From: Acidobacteriota bacterium | Lineage (GTDB): Bacteria > Acidobacteriota > Blastocatellia > UBA7656 | Length of the DNA stretch: 64,000 nucleotides | Assembly (NCBI GenBank): GCA_016201275.1 | Contig: JACQDB010000065.1 | Span: 1 to 64,000, forward strand | Direction: 5' to 3' | Shown: piece by piece, positions 51,328 through 60,944 of the stretch | Numbering within the stretch: the first letter of the stretch is position 1 | Layout: each line of letters opens with the position of its first letter | Program-made: the position numbers and the translations under genes | The notes under the pieces: model-generated | Databases searched by the model: none | Told to the model about the DNA's origin: nothing | Seen by the model: the letters and a program-made list of their open reading frames with translations, nothing else

Positions 51328-53646
51328 ATGAATAAAGAAATCACCAATGTGGCGGTGCAAGAGACGCAGAGCGGTTTTAAGCCGTATATTCCCGCCTCTG
51401 TGAAATTGCCCGAACTGACGCCCCTGCCGTTAATCGTTGGCACCTTGCTTGGCATGGTCTTTGGCGCGTCATCCTTGTATCTGGTTCTCAAGGTCGGCTT
51501 GACGGTCAGCGCTTCGATTCCCGTCGCCGTCATCTCTATCAGCCTCTTCAGTCTGCTGTCCAAAATGGGCGTGAAGAACGCCAACATACTGGAGAACAAC
51601 ATCGTGCAGACGGCAGGCTCGGCAGGCGAATCCATTGCCTTCGGCGTTGGCGTGACCATGCCTGCCATCATGATTTTAGGTTTCGATCTGGAAATCACTC
51701 GCGTCATGCTGGTTGCCATACTCGGCGGCTTGCTCGGCATACTAATGATGATTCCTTTGCGCCGCGCTTTAATCGTTCAACAACACGGCATCTTGAAATA
51801 CCCCGAAGGCACGGCCTGCGCCGAAGTCTTAAAAGCCGGAGCCTCGCAAGAATCCCGCGACGCCGCTTCTTTAGGCAGCAACAAAGCCACGGTCGAAGCC
51901 ACCGGAGCCAAAACCATCTTCACAGGTTTTGGCATAGGGATGCTTTACAAAGTGGCGATGGTAGGTTTCAAAGCCTGGAAAGACACGCCGCAAAAAATCT
52001 TTGGCGCGCCGTTCAAAGCCGGTTCCATCTCCGCCGAAATTTCGCCGGAACTGTTAGGCGTGGGCTACATCATCGGGCCGCGCATCGCTTCGATTATGTG
52101 CGCCGGTGGGGTGCTGGCCTATCTGGTGTTGATTCCGGCGATCAAGTTTTTCGGCGAAGGCATGACCACAGCGCTGCCGCCGGGTGATGTTCCGATCAAT
52201 CAGATGACCCCCAACGCCATACGCAGTGCCTATATCTTGTATATAGGCGCAGGCGCAGTCGCAGCCGGTGGTATCATCAGCCTCTTTCGCTCGCTGCCGA
52301 CAATCTGGAGCGGCTTGAAAGGCGGCCTCGCTGACCTGCGCGGCGGCCAGGCGGCAGGCGCTTCTACGGTTCGCACCGATCACGACCTCTCAATGAAAAT
52401 CGTCTTGGGCGGCATCATTGTGTTATTGGCGATGATTATGCTCTTCCCGCAATTGAACCTGCATATTACTCATCCGCTCACCGCCATCATCGGCGCGTTG
52501 ATGATTGTCGCTTTCGGGTTTTTGTTCGTCACCGTCTCTTCCAGACTGACGGGGGAAATCGGTTCGTCATCCAATCCGATTTCCGGTATGACGGTGGCGA
52601 CCTTGTTGTTGACTTGTCTGATTTTTCTGTTGATTGGCTGGACCGGAAATACTTATTACGTCACGGCGCTCTCCATAGGCGGCATCGTCTGCATAGCGGC
52701 TTCCAACGGCGGCACCACGTCGCAGGATTTGAAGACCGGCTTTCTCGTCGGCTCGACGCCGAGCAGTCAGCAAATCGCTATACTGGTGGGCGCGTTGGCA
52801 TCGGCCTTGATTATGGGGCCGATTCTATTAAAGCTCAATGATTCGGCCACCGTTTATGTGCCGGTTGGCAACACCTTCGCGGCGGATTTCCACGTTGACA
52901 CGAGTGGCTTGGGCGCGCCCGAAGCCCTCAAAGGCGTACAGGGCGAAGAAGACCACAACGCTTATCGCTCGTGGTTCAAACAGGACGAAGCCAGCGGCAA
53001 CGCGGTGCGCTATCTGGTCAACGAGCAAGGCGTGCCGGTGTATCAGGTTGACCCCGGCATCAATGGCACGCACACCGAAAGACCGGATGGCACGCCGGTC
53101 AAAAAATTCGATGCGCCAAAAGCCACGCTCATGTCTTACATCATCAAAGGCATCCTCGATAGAAAACTGCCTTGGGGCTTGGTCTTGTTAGGCGTGATGA
53201 TTGCGATAGTGTTAGAGATGAGCGGCATTCCCTCTTTAGCGTTTGCCGTGGGCGTGTATCTGCCGCTGTCGTCTTCGAGTCCGATTTTCATCGGCGGCAT
53301 GATTCGCTGGTTAGTGGATAAATACCTCGCGCGAAAATTCCGGGGCAAAAATTTGACGGCAGAAGAGTTGACCGCCGAGGGCGACAAGAGCGGCGGTGTG
53401 TTGATGGCTTCCGGTTACATCGCCGGTGGCGCGCTGGCCGGCATCGTCATCGCCTTTTTGGCGGGTGTGCCAAGATTTGAAAATTTCAATAATCGAATAG
53501 ATGCCTGGTCAAAAAGCAATGCGTTTTTCAATGGCGCAAACGCCGACCTGCTGTCGGTCTTGCCGTTCCTGGTCTTGATCGTTCTGCTTTATCTGGCAGG
53601 GCGCGAAATGATTCTCGCCAGCAAGAAGTCAAGCGCTATGGATTAA
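51328..53646 (+). CDS. OPT-family oligopeptide transporter
   Basis: The 772-residue product has about 16 membrane segments and OPT-family features: LTPLPLIVGTLLGMVFGASSLYLVLKVGLTVSASIP (in two parts: LTPLPLIVGTLLG, SLYLVLKVGL) at the N-terminus, ENNIVQTAGSAGESIAFGVG near residue 90, and KYPEGTACAEVLKAG near 155. A soluble loop of about 100 residues (about 505-605) separates the last third. OPT proteins import peptides or metal chelates by proton symport. It is a single-gene unit with its own promoter and a terminator hairpin behind. Confidence 0.93.
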   Translation: MNKEITNVAVQETQSGFKPYIPASVKLPELTPLPLIVGTLLGMVFGASSLYLVLKVGLTVSASIPVAVISISLFSLLSKMGVKNANILENNIVQTAGSAGESIAFGVGVTMPAIMILGFDLEITRVMLVAILGGLLGILMMIPLRRALIVQQHGILKYPEGTACAEVLKAGASQESRDAASLGSNKATVEATGAKTIFTGFGIGMLYKVAMVGFKAWKDTPQKIFGAPFKAGSISAEISPELLGVGYIIGPRIASIMCAGGVLAYLVLIPAIKFFGEGMTTALPPGDVPINQMTPNAIRSAYILYIGAGAVAAGGIISLFRSLPTIWSGLKGGLADLRGGQAAGASTVRTDHDLSMKIVLGGIIVLLAMIMLFPQLNLHITHPLTAIIGALMIVAFGFLFVTVSSRLTGEIGSSSNPISGMTVATLLLTCLIFLLIGWTGNTYYVTALSIGGIVCIAASNGGTTSQDLKTGFLVGSTPSSQQIAILVGALASALIMGPILLKLNDSATVYVPVGNTFAADFHVDTSGLGAPEALKGVQGEEDHNAYRSWFKQDEASGNAVRYLVNEQGVPVYQVDPGINGTHTERPDGTPVKKFDAPKATLMSYIIKGILDRKLPWGLVLLGVMIAIVLEMSGIPSLAFAVGVYLPLSSSSPIFIGGMIRWLVDKYLARKFRGKNLTAEELTAEGDKSGGVLMASGYIAGGALAGIVIAFLAGVPRFENFNNRIDAWSKSNAFFNGANADLLSVLPFLVLIVLLYLAGREMILASKKSSAMD

Positions 53647-53675
53647 GGCGAAACTCGTCATTGCCATTTCCGTAA

Positions 53676-53716
53676 CAAGGGTGTGATACAAGAACTCCTC
53701 TTGCATCACACCCTTG
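53676..53716 (+). terminator. Terminator-like hairpin after the OPT gene
   Basis: CAAGGGTGTGAT (53676-53687) pairs with ATCACACCCTTG (53705-53716); additional CAAGA/TCTTG pairing tightens the loop. The T-run after it is poor. The remainder of 53717-54309 contains only short frames (for example 53890-54003) without support. Confidence 0.65.
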
Positions 53717-54309
53717 ATTGTTGTTGTGGAGGCAACGATGGAACATCCAGCCAGAAACAATTTCGCATGGAACGCCTGATTGCCGACCACAGCAACGCCG
53801 GTATCACGCCGTGGGAGCAGTGTTCTGGTTATCCATTCACGCTCGAAGCTGTTGAAGCCATCAGTCAATTGACGTAAGAGCAAAGGCCTATGAAAATCAC
53901 CCTCGCGCCTTCGTCAATCAAGTTGCTCAATAAACGCCCGCCTAGACCGGATGAGCAAGCCGCTTCATCCAATCTCCGGTATGCCAACACAAAATCGTTG
54001 TAGCCATGCTTTCAATTTCAGGCTTGCGATAATCCGGCCTCTCGCTTCAATCACACAGTTGCAAAATTCCGCAATTGTTAAATTATACGCAGAGAGATTT
54101 TTCCCACGGCTCGGCGCTCGGCGCTCGTTAAGAAAGTCCGCAAAAATCTTTCGGGCTTCGTCAAGCTCTCATGACATAACGGCTTAGAAGTTTGGCTCAG
54201 GGTCGCTCAGAGCAACATCAAGCGTCCGCTTGGCAATGGTATATCGCTTGCCTTAGCTGTTTTTGCGAGCCGCAAAAAGCGCTGGCAAAATCGCCTATAG
54301 GAGGCTGTT

Positions 54310-54666
54310 ATGAACGCCGCAAAACGCTTTGTCCTCATCTGCGGGTTATGCTTGTTTCCCCTTGTCTTTCTGACTCCCGCGCAGGAAAAATCGTCAACCA
54401 CTGGCAAAGACTTATTCAAACAGAATTGTCGCGTTTGCCACAGCAAAGATTCCGCGCAGGGGGAATACAGCCCGCTGTCCTTAATTCAGGATCAGTGGAA
54501 AAAATTCTTCACGACGAAATTTGCTTCCACACACAAGGATGTGAGGTTGCCCGGTCAGGAGAAAAAACTTCTCGAAACACTGACGCCTGAACAACTCAAA
54601 ACCCTACAGAAATACTGCATAGATCACGCTGCCGATTCGGAGCAACCGCAAACCTGTAGCGGTTGA
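54310..54666 (+). CDS. Small secreted monohaem cytochrome c
   Basis: The 118-residue product has a signal peptide (about 1-25) and one haem site, CRVCH (40-44). The rest is helical with LTPEQLKTLQKYCIDHAADS near the end. ATG 54310 has TAGGAGGCTG upstream. It is the first of four tightly spaced genes (cytochrome, beta-barrel, octahaem cytochrome, ArsR regulator) and is likely a periplasmic electron carrier for that set. Confidence 0.82.
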   Translation: MNAAKRFVLICGLCLFPLVFLTPAQEKSSTTGKDLFKQNCRVCHSKDSAQGEYSPLSLIQDQWKKFFTTKFASTHKDVRLPGQEKKLLETLTPEQLKTLQKYCIDHAADSEQPQTCSG

Positions 54667-54713
54667 AGTTTCCGGCAGTCTTGCCCGTCAACCCCACAAA
54701 AGGAGGGGGGATT

Positions 54714-56507
54714 ATGCGAAACCTTATCATCATTATCGCTATCATAATTATTCTTCCCGGACCATTCGTCCGGGCGCAAAATCCGACTCCTGTGAATCCG
54801 TCGCCGACTTCCGCGCAAACCGAAAAAACTCCAACCGAGCAACTTCGTCAGGAGATTGAACTGTTGAAAAAAACCATCAATGCGCTGGAAGAACGATTGG
54901 CCAATCAGGAAAAGAAACAGACCGTTCAAGCGCCCCCGGTTGCCGACCCGAAAACCGCAGAGCAACTCAAAGACATAGATAAACGGGTCACCAAAACCGA
55001 GCGCGACACGGCTTTACAGCGCATCAAATTCGGCGGCGATTATCGCTTTGAAGCGCATTCAATTCAAGGCACCATACCGGCGCATTTCGACGGCATGAGA
55101 TTACAAAACCTATTGGTTAAAAGTATATTCGCCATGAATGTTCTGGGGCGTCCGCCCTCAAGCCTCAATGAAATCAATCAAGCGGTTGCCGGACATTACA
55201 GCGATTATCAATACTTCACCAACAATCTGACTTTCAATCAACTGAAACAGGCTATGGGGCAATTCCCTGCGCCGTTGCAACAACAACTGTTCGGCCTGTT
55301 GATGCCTGCCACTTACGTTTCCGAATACAAAGCCAACAACAAGATTTTGTACACCAATCGTTTTCGCATACGACTGGATGCGCCAGTCTCGGAAAACGTC
55401 AGCGTCACGGCACGCCTGAGTATGTACAAAGTGTTCGGCGATTCGACCGGCGTACAGGTATTCAACGGGCAGCCGACTTCTTTAAGTATAGACGGCACGA
55501 CTACAGGGGTGCCGAATTCGGACATCCTGCGAGTCGAGCGCGCTTACGTCACTTGGAATAAAATCGCCAACTCGCCCTTTTTCCTTTCCATAGGGCGACG
55601 GCCTTCAACCGATGGGCCGCCCCTGAATTTACGCAATGACGAGATGCGCGGCGGCACGCCTTCGGGGGCGCTGATTGATTACCAGTTCGACGGCATCACC
55701 TTTGGCTATCACGCCGGTGAACACACCGTGCTGCGCCTGTGCTATGGCCTGGGTTATGAATCCGGTTTCGGTAACGGTGACGTGTTGAAACTGCCGCAAG
55801 ACCGCATGAAGGATGTGCATTTTTTAGGCGGCAACGTAGATGTATGGAGTTCGGAAAAGACCTTGATACAAGCGACCCTGGCGCGCGCCTTTAATGTCAC
55901 CGATGCCTTCAATGGCTTAATCGTGCTGCCGAATAATCCCTTAACCGGAGAGACGGTTGGCGCGCCTGTCATTATGCGCTACACGCCATCGGCTAATCTT
56001 GGCGACATCAATTTGGTGGGCATCAATGTGACGCATAAATTCGGCGCGCTTGATACCTTCTTCAGCGCCAACTATGTCGGCCTCAGACCGAACCGCCTAA
56101 CCACGCCATTTGGCGGTTTAGGGTCTGATCCCTTCGAGGTGCCGAGCAATCACAACGGCGGCATGATTTATGCAGGAGCGCGCTATAACTTCGGCAGCGA
56201 AGAGCGCACGAAAATTGGTTTCGAGTTCAATAAGGGCTCGAAATACTGGTTCAATTTCGCTCAGGCCGAAGATGATATTATCGCGCCCAAGACCAACACG
56301 CGGGGCGAGGTGTATCAAACCTACATCACGCATCGCATCACCAGTCGCTTTATTTTCAAAGCCGACTTCATACGCTACAACTACAGATACTCCGGCTCCG
56401 GCTGGCATCTGGGAGCGCCCAAGAGTCTGGAGCAAGCGCCCATTCTCGGCTTTCCAACCTACAGTCGGGTGAACAAGTTTTCCGCAGGGTTGACGGCGCG
56501 TTTTTAA
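54714..56507 (+). CDS. Outer-membrane beta-barrel (porin-like) protein
   Basis: ATG 54714 has AGGAGG at ideal spacing; the longer frame from 54663 is rejected. The 597-residue product has a signal peptide (about 1-22), a periplasmic coiled coil (TEQLRQEIELLKKTINALEE, about 41-60, to about 105), and then a beta-barrel with many aromatic strand ends, finishing ...KFSAGLTARF with a C-terminal Phe. Strand-like segments include NRFRIRLDAPVSENVSVTAR and YAGARYNFGSEERTKIGFEF. It recalls the porins (DUF3373-type) of Geobacter-type electron conduits. It sits between two cytochrome genes with 47- and 17-base gaps. Confidence 0.8.
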   Translation: MRNLIIIIAIIIILPGPFVRAQNPTPVNPSPTSAQTEKTPTEQLRQEIELLKKTINALEERLANQEKKQTVQAPPVADPKTAEQLKDIDKRVTKTERDTALQRIKFGGDYRFEAHSIQGTIPAHFDGMRLQNLLVKSIFAMNVLGRPPSSLNEINQAVAGHYSDYQYFTNNLTFNQLKQAMGQFPAPLQQQLFGLLMPATYVSEYKANNKILYTNRFRIRLDAPVSENVSVTARLSMYKVFGDSTGVQVFNGQPTSLSIDGTTTGVPNSDILRVERAYVTWNKIANSPFFLSIGRRPSTDGPPLNLRNDEMRGGTPSGALIDYQFDGITFGYHAGEHTVLRLCYGLGYESGFGNGDVLKLPQDRMKDVHFLGGNVDVWSSEKTLIQATLARAFNVTDAFNGLIVLPNNPLTGETVGAPVIMRYTPSANLGDINLVGINVTHKFGALDTFFSANYVGLRPNRLTTPFGGLGSDPFEVPSNHNGGMIYAGARYNFGSEERTKIGFEFNKGSKYWFNFAQAEDDIIAPKTNTRGEVYQTYITHRITSRFIFKADFIRYNYRYSGSGWHLGAPKSLEQAPILGFPTYSRVNKFSAGLTARF

Positions 56508-56524
56508 TCGGAGGAGGTGACGGA

Positions 56525-57943
56525 ATGAAATACCTGACAACCTTTGCTTTCTTGTTTTTGACTCTGGTCTTGGGCATGGCTCAAGACCAGGAGAAAAAGT
56601 ATTCGCACGCGGATTACTTCGCGCATTACGAAGGCACCGCTACTTGTCTGCAATGTCACCAGAAAGATGGCGAAAATTTCTTTCACTCGCAGCATTATCA
56701 GTGGCAGGGCGCAGCCCCTCAAATTATCAATGCCAAAAATCGTCGACTCGGGAAACTGAACACGATTAATGATTTCTGCACCAGCCCCAGAGGCAACTGG
56801 ATCGGACTGGTGAAGAATTCACGCGGCGACACCATCAGCAGAGGCTGTAGCGCCTGTCACGCGGGGCTGGGAAAATTGCCGACGGAAAAAATCAGCGATG
56901 AGCAGTTGCAGAATATTGATTGTCTAATCTGCCACGCCAACGGCTATCGGCGCGACCTGTTTGCCACGCCGGAAGGCGGCTTGGCGTGGCAGCCGATCTT
57001 GTGGAAGAACCGCGAAGGGCTGGATGCGGTTGCCAAACGCATCACGCTGCCGACCCGTGCGACCTGTCTGCGTTGCCATAACGCTTCGGGCGGCGGCGTC
57101 AATTTCAAGCGCGGCGATTTGGAGTATAAGCTGGTGGATTGTGGCCGTGATTTCGATGTCCACATGGCAAGCGAGGGCAAAAATATGCAGTGCATCAGTT
57201 GTCACGCTGGCGATGGGCATCGGGTGCGCGGACGCGGCACTGATCTGTCGGGAAGCGATATGCCGAGTCAACCGCTGCGTTGCGATTCGTCCGGCTGTCA
57301 CAGTGCCACGCCGCACCAAAGCGTCGCTCTCAATCATCACACCAAGCGCGTCAATTGTACGGTTTGTCATATCCCCAGTTTTGCCAGAGCCGAAGCCACG
57401 GACATGGCGCGGGACTGGTCGCAGCCGGTTTATCACGCAGACACGGACCGCTACACCGCCAAGATCACTTTGCAGACCAACGTGCAGCCGGTGTATGCGT
57501 GGTTCAACGGCTTCACCAAAGCGCAGTTACCCGGTGAACCGGTGGCGCGGCTGGCCAATGGTTCCGTAGGCATCATGGTTCCGCAAGGCTCCCGCTTAGA
57601 CCGCAAAGCGCAAATCTTCGCCTTCAAACTTCATCAAGGGCGTATGCCGATGCTGGCAGAAAAAAACTGGCTCATACCGATTATGGTCGAGCAATTCTTT
57701 CCGAATGGCAAGATCGAGCCAGCCATCAAAGAAGCCGCCAAAGAGATGTACAAGATTGATGATGCACAATTTTCCTGGGTGAATACGTCGCGCTACATGG
57801 GAATTTTTCATGGCGTACCACCTGCCGCCAAAGCGCTCAACTGTCTGGATTGCCACAGCCCCAACGGGCGTATGGACTGGAAGGCGTTAGGCTATCCAGG
57901 AGACCCGCTGAATGTCTTGCTCAAATCGCGCGCCAAAAAGTAG
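56525..57943 (+). CDS. Octahaem cytochrome c
   Basis: The 472-residue secreted protein has CxxCH haem sites at 41-45, 108-112, 133-137, 181-185, 223-227, 278-282 and 440-444. One wider site of the form Cx4CH (CDSSGCH, 253-259) makes eight possible haems. The widened spacing recalls modified haem sites of multihaem reductases, but no catalytic Lys motif (CxxCK) is present. GGAGGTGACGGA precedes ATG 56525. Its position after the porin gene suggests it is the periplasmic or surface cytochrome of a transmembrane conduit. The ArsR gene starts two bases after its stop. Confidence 0.85.
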   Translation: MKYLTTFAFLFLTLVLGMAQDQEKKYSHADYFAHYEGTATCLQCHQKDGENFFHSQHYQWQGAAPQIINAKNRRLGKLNTINDFCTSPRGNWIGLVKNSRGDTISRGCSACHAGLGKLPTEKISDEQLQNIDCLICHANGYRRDLFATPEGGLAWQPILWKNREGLDAVAKRITLPTRATCLRCHNASGGGVNFKRGDLEYKLVDCGRDFDVHMASEGKNMQCISCHAGDGHRVRGRGTDLSGSDMPSQPLRCDSSGCHSATPHQSVALNHHTKRVNCTVCHIPSFARAEATDMARDWSQPVYHADTDRYTAKITLQTNVQPVYAWFNGFTKAQLPGEPVARLANGSVGIMVPQGSRLDRKAQIFAFKLHQGRMPMLAEKNWLIPIMVEQFFPNGKIEPAIKEAAKEMYKIDDAQFSWVNTSRYMGIFHGVPPAAKALNCLDCHSPNGRMDWKALGYPGDPLNVLLKSRAKK

Positions 57944-57944
57944 A

Positions 57945-58352
57945 ATGAGCCTTGAGCAAACCGCAGAGACGAGCGTTGCCGCGCTCGCCTCTGCGGCCAC
58001 CTTCAACCTTTACATGAAAAGCGCCAACCAAAAAAAAGCGACCGACCTCTTGCTTTACGAAATGCAGGCCAATATCTGTAAAGCCTTCGCTCATCCGAAA
58101 CGCTTACAGATTCTCGACCTACTGGGCGATGGCGAGATGGGAGTTTCCGAATTGCAGGAAAAACTGGAGGTATCGAAAACCAACGTGTCACAACATCTGA
58201 CGATTTTAAAATCCGCAGGGGTGTTGAAGACGCGCCGTTCCGGCAAACAGACCTATTGTTCCCTGACCATACCAGAGGTCAAACAGGCGTGCCAACTCAT
58301 CAGCAAAGTGTTACGCGCCCAGATTGCTCACACCAGATCGCTCACCGATTAA
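57945..58352 (+). CDS. ArsR-family transcriptional regulator
   Basis: The 135-residue product (ATG 57945; an internal ATG at 58014 would give a more usual length) has the ArsR winged helix: ICKAFAHPKRLQILDLLGDG, VSELQEKLEVSKTNVSQHLT and LKSAGVLKTRRSGKQTYCSL. The recognition helix carries SKTNVSQH; the classical metal motif ELCVCD is replaced by GVSELQE, so the signal may not be a metal. It is translationally close to the octahaem cytochrome gene and may control the cluster. Confidence 0.88.
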   Translation: MSLEQTAETSVAALASAATFNLYMKSANQKKATDLLLYEMQANICKAFAHPKRLQILDLLGDGEMGVSELQEKLEVSKTNVSQHLTILKSAGVLKTRRSGKQTYCSLTIPEVKQACQLISKVLRAQIAHTRSLTD

Positions 58353-58379
58353 CCCGCTGGCTTCTCAAGTCAAGCCGCA

Positions 58380-58456
58380 ACCATTTTGCAACCCCCGTAA
58401 CGGGAGGGAAGAAATTTCCTCTTCGCCTCGTCTAATCGCTGACGGTGCAAAATGGT
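58380..58456. promoter_or_regulatory. Inverted repeat after the ArsR gene
   Basis: AACCATTTTGCA (58380-58391) and TGCAAAATGGTT (58445-58456) are perfect 12-base complements 53 bases apart, with CCCCGTAACGGGAGG inside. It may be a terminator stem or a pair of half-sites upstream of the next gene. Confidence 0.45.
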
Positions 58457-58514
58457 TCGTCAACCGTCCAACCAGGCGCGCCGTCCATTATCAAGTTTCA
58501 GGAGCAAAGAATCT

Positions 58515-59072
58515 ATGCAACGCCGCACTAAATGGTTTTTTCTGTCTGTCTTTCTGCCGCTGTGTTTTGTTTCAAGCGGCTTTCATCAACCCAGCGCAGG
58601 CACTCCTCGTTCGTCCGGTTTATGTGAACAACTGAAGCCCTGCCAATTGCTCACTCAAGCCGACGCCGAAAAAATTCTTGGGCAAGCGGCACGGCTTACG
58701 CAGGACGCCTCTGAAATGAAAGGCGAGGTCCGCCAGTGCCGTTGTAGGTACACAGCGGTTGCCTTAGATCAAGCCAGCGGAGAAGCGATTAATTTGTACT
58801 TCTCGTTTGAGCAAAGTGAGCGCCATCCGTCGGCGCAACAGGCGCACGAAGTGATGGCCTCAACCAAGAGTGCGAATATCCACGACACCTCCATAATAGA
58901 TTTATCAGGGATAGGCGACGAGGCGTATCAGTTAGGCGATGGGCCAAATGTTCATTTCATCATGGCTAGAAAAAGCGCGAGGGTCATACGGCTGCAAATC
59001 AAACAAGCCACCGCGAAAACTTCGTTAGCAGAACTCAAGACCTTGGCGCGAGAAATCGCCAAGCGCCTCTGA
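58515..59072 (+). CDS. Secreted protein of unknown function
   Basis: ATG 58515 follows CAGGAGC. The 185-residue product has a signal peptide (about 8-30), then CEQLKPCQLLTQADAEKILG, a pattern (Leu-Thr-x-x-Asp-Ala-x-x-x-Leu-Gly) seen in many small secreted proteins of Acidobacteriota and Actinobacteria. A later EVRQCRCRYTAVA adds cysteines that may form disulfides. The C-terminal half has a GIGDEAYQLGDGPNVHFIMARKSA segment (split: GIGDEAYQLGDG). No enzyme is inferred. Confidence 0.68.
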   Translation: MQRRTKWFFLSVFLPLCFVSSGFHQPSAGTPRSSGLCEQLKPCQLLTQADAEKILGQAARLTQDASEMKGEVRQCRCRYTAVALDQASGEAINLYFSFEQSERHPSAQQAHEVMASTKSANIHDTSIIDLSGIGDEAYQLGDGPNVHFIMARKSARVIRLQIKQATAKTSLAELKTLAREIAKRL

Positions 59073-59365
59073 AGGCTGCCGTCTGGCGCTAGCGTTCTCT
59101 GATTCCGCTAAGGCACCGACTTCTCAAGGCTCTAGTGAAGTCGGCCTGATTGATGCCCGCGCATCCAGAAAACCAGCTACCTTCACCACTAAGAACACCA
59201 AAAACACGAAGCCAGAGAATTTATCTCCTGCGGGTTCTTCATGAACTTGGTGGTGGGGAAACTGATTCTATCGTCAAGCCTAAGAAACTTCTCCTTTACT
59301 CATCGCCGCCACGGTTTGCGCTTCTGTTGGCAATTCGCCCTGCCGTTGGGTATCATCCTCGCGCT

Positions 59366-60406
59366 ATGATTAAAACTATTGAATGGACTGATGAAGGCGT
59401 GGTGATGATTGACCAGCGCCGCTTACCAAGCGAAGAACTCTATCCGGTCTTCACAACTTATGACGAAGTTGCAGTCGCCATCGAAGAGATGGTCATACGC
59501 GGCGCACCGGCTATCGGGGTGGCGGCGGCTATGGGCATAGCGCTGGGCGCAAAACAATCTGCGGCCTCGACGCCAGACGAACTCGAAAGCGATTTCAATC
59601 AAGCCTGCGACCGCATCGCCAAGACGCGCCCCACGGCGGTCAATCTGTTCTGGGCGGTCAAACGCATGGGCGAAGTTTTCCGCGCCGTCAAACAGAGCGG
59701 CGCTTCCATAGAGGCTATACAAAATCGGCTCATCAAAGAGGCTCTCAATATTCACGAAGAGGATATCGAAAGCAACAAACGCATGGGGCGATACGGGGCG
59801 CAGCTTTTGCCGCAGGATGTTACCATCTTGACGCATTGCAATGCCGGAGCGCTGGCCACCGCCGGTTACGGCACGGCGCTGGGCGTGGTGCGCGCTGCTG
59901 TCGAAGCCGGAAAAACGGTCAACGTCATCGCCGACGAAACGCGCCCCTTTTTGCAGGGCGCAAGATTGACAGCCTGGGAACTGGCCAAAGATGACATTCC
60001 CGTGACTTTAATCACCGACAATATGGCAGGGCATTTCATGAAGTCCGGGCAAATCAATTGCGTCGTTGTCGGCGCTGACCGCATCGCTGCCAACGGCGAT
60101 GTCGCCAATAAAATCGGTACCTACATGGTGGCGCTGGCAGCGCACGCTAACAACATTCCGTTTTATGTTGCCGCGCCGCTTTCAACTATTGACCTCGAAT
60201 TGAAATCCGGCGACGAAATTCCTATCGAAAACCGCGTCATCACCGAAGTGACGCACATACGCGGTCAGCAAATTTCGCCTGACGGCATACAGGTGGCCAA
60301 CCCGGCTTTCGATGTCACGCCACATCGCTACATCGCCGCCATCATCACCGATGCCGGTGTCGCGCGTGCGCCATACGAAGAGAGTCTGAAAGCCTTGTTC
60401 AAATGA
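59366..60406 (+). CDS. mtnA: S-methyl-5-thioribose-1-phosphate isomerase
   Basis: MtnA isomerises methylthioribose-1-phosphate to methylthioribulose-1-phosphate in the methionine salvage pathway. ATG 59366 ([20 protein letters not shown]) gives 346 residues, the family norm; the long upstream extension is rejected. Motifs: [36 protein letters not shown] with the catalytic Cys, [17 protein letters not shown], and [20 protein letters not shown] with the catalytic Asp. It appears to be a single-gene unit. Confidence 0.96.
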   Translation: MIKTIEWTDEGVVMIDQRRLPSEELYPVFTTYDEVAVAIEEMVIRGAPAIGVAAAMGIALGAKQSAASTPDELESDFNQACDRIAKTRPTAVNLFWAVKRMGEVFRAVKQSGASIEAIQNRLIKEALNIHEEDIESNKRMGRYGAQLLPQDVTILTHCNAGALATAGYGTALGVVRAAVEAGKTVNVIADETRPFLQGARLTAWELAKDDIPVTLITDNMAGHFMKSGQINCVVVGADRIAANGDVANKIGTYMVALAAHANNIPFYVAAPLSTIDLELKSGDEIPIENRVITEVTHIRGQQISPDGIQVANPAFDVTPHRYIAAIITDAGVARAPYEESLKALFK

Positions 60407-60539
60407 GCCAGGCGGTCGTGTTTCAAAAACGATGACAGGTACGGAAAAATGCCGGTTTTTATTGGGGGGGTTCCTTACCTCGTCATCATTTTACACCAGC
60501 ACCGATGAACGAACGCGGCGCGATTTAGGCGTTTACTTT

Positions 60540-60840
60540 TTGATGCGCGGCGGCTTGCGCTATAATCGTGGGGAAGTTTTAGAATTGACGGTGGAGAGAG
60601 GTATGATTCCCTACAAAGAATTAAAAGACTCCAGCTTCTATCAGTAGGTGTTAGCAGAGGGACGAAAAAAGGGCGCACAGAAAATGCTGCCGATACGCTT
60701 GTGCTGCTGATTGCCAAGCGCTTGCCGCCGTTGAAAATTGACAAGAAGATCAGGAGCATCAACGACACGGCGGTTTTGCAGGCGCTGTGCGTCGAAGTGC
60801 TGAATCAGCAAATGCCGAGGTCTTCAAGAAAAGTGTTTTG
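60540..60840 (+). pseudogene. Decayed Rpn/DUF4351-type nuclease or transposase-linked gene
   Basis: The frame reads GLRYNRGEVLELTVERGMIP and then YKELKDSSFYQ, stops at TAG 60645-60647 and goes on VLAEGRKKGAQK in the same frame. A shift of frame near 60685 gives AADTLVLLIAKRLPPLKIDK and INDTAVLQALCVEVLN, ending at 60840. The in-frame stop (probably a former Trp) and the frameshift mark it as dead. The pattern recalls the C-terminal part of Rpn/DUF4351 proteins. Confidence 0.6.
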
Positions 60841-60944
60841 AACGCCCGGAAGTCGAAAAAACTATCGGCTAAAAAGCCCAACATCAGTGTATGATTCCAT
60901 TTTATGAATGACGAAAATTTCAGAGAGCAGGAACAGTAACCAAA

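Noticed and set aside
53740-54003. Short frames (53767-53877 and 53890-54003) after the OPT gene
   Set aside because: Too short, different frames, no recognisable family; the ribosome signal of the second (AAAGG, three bases from ATG) is too close.
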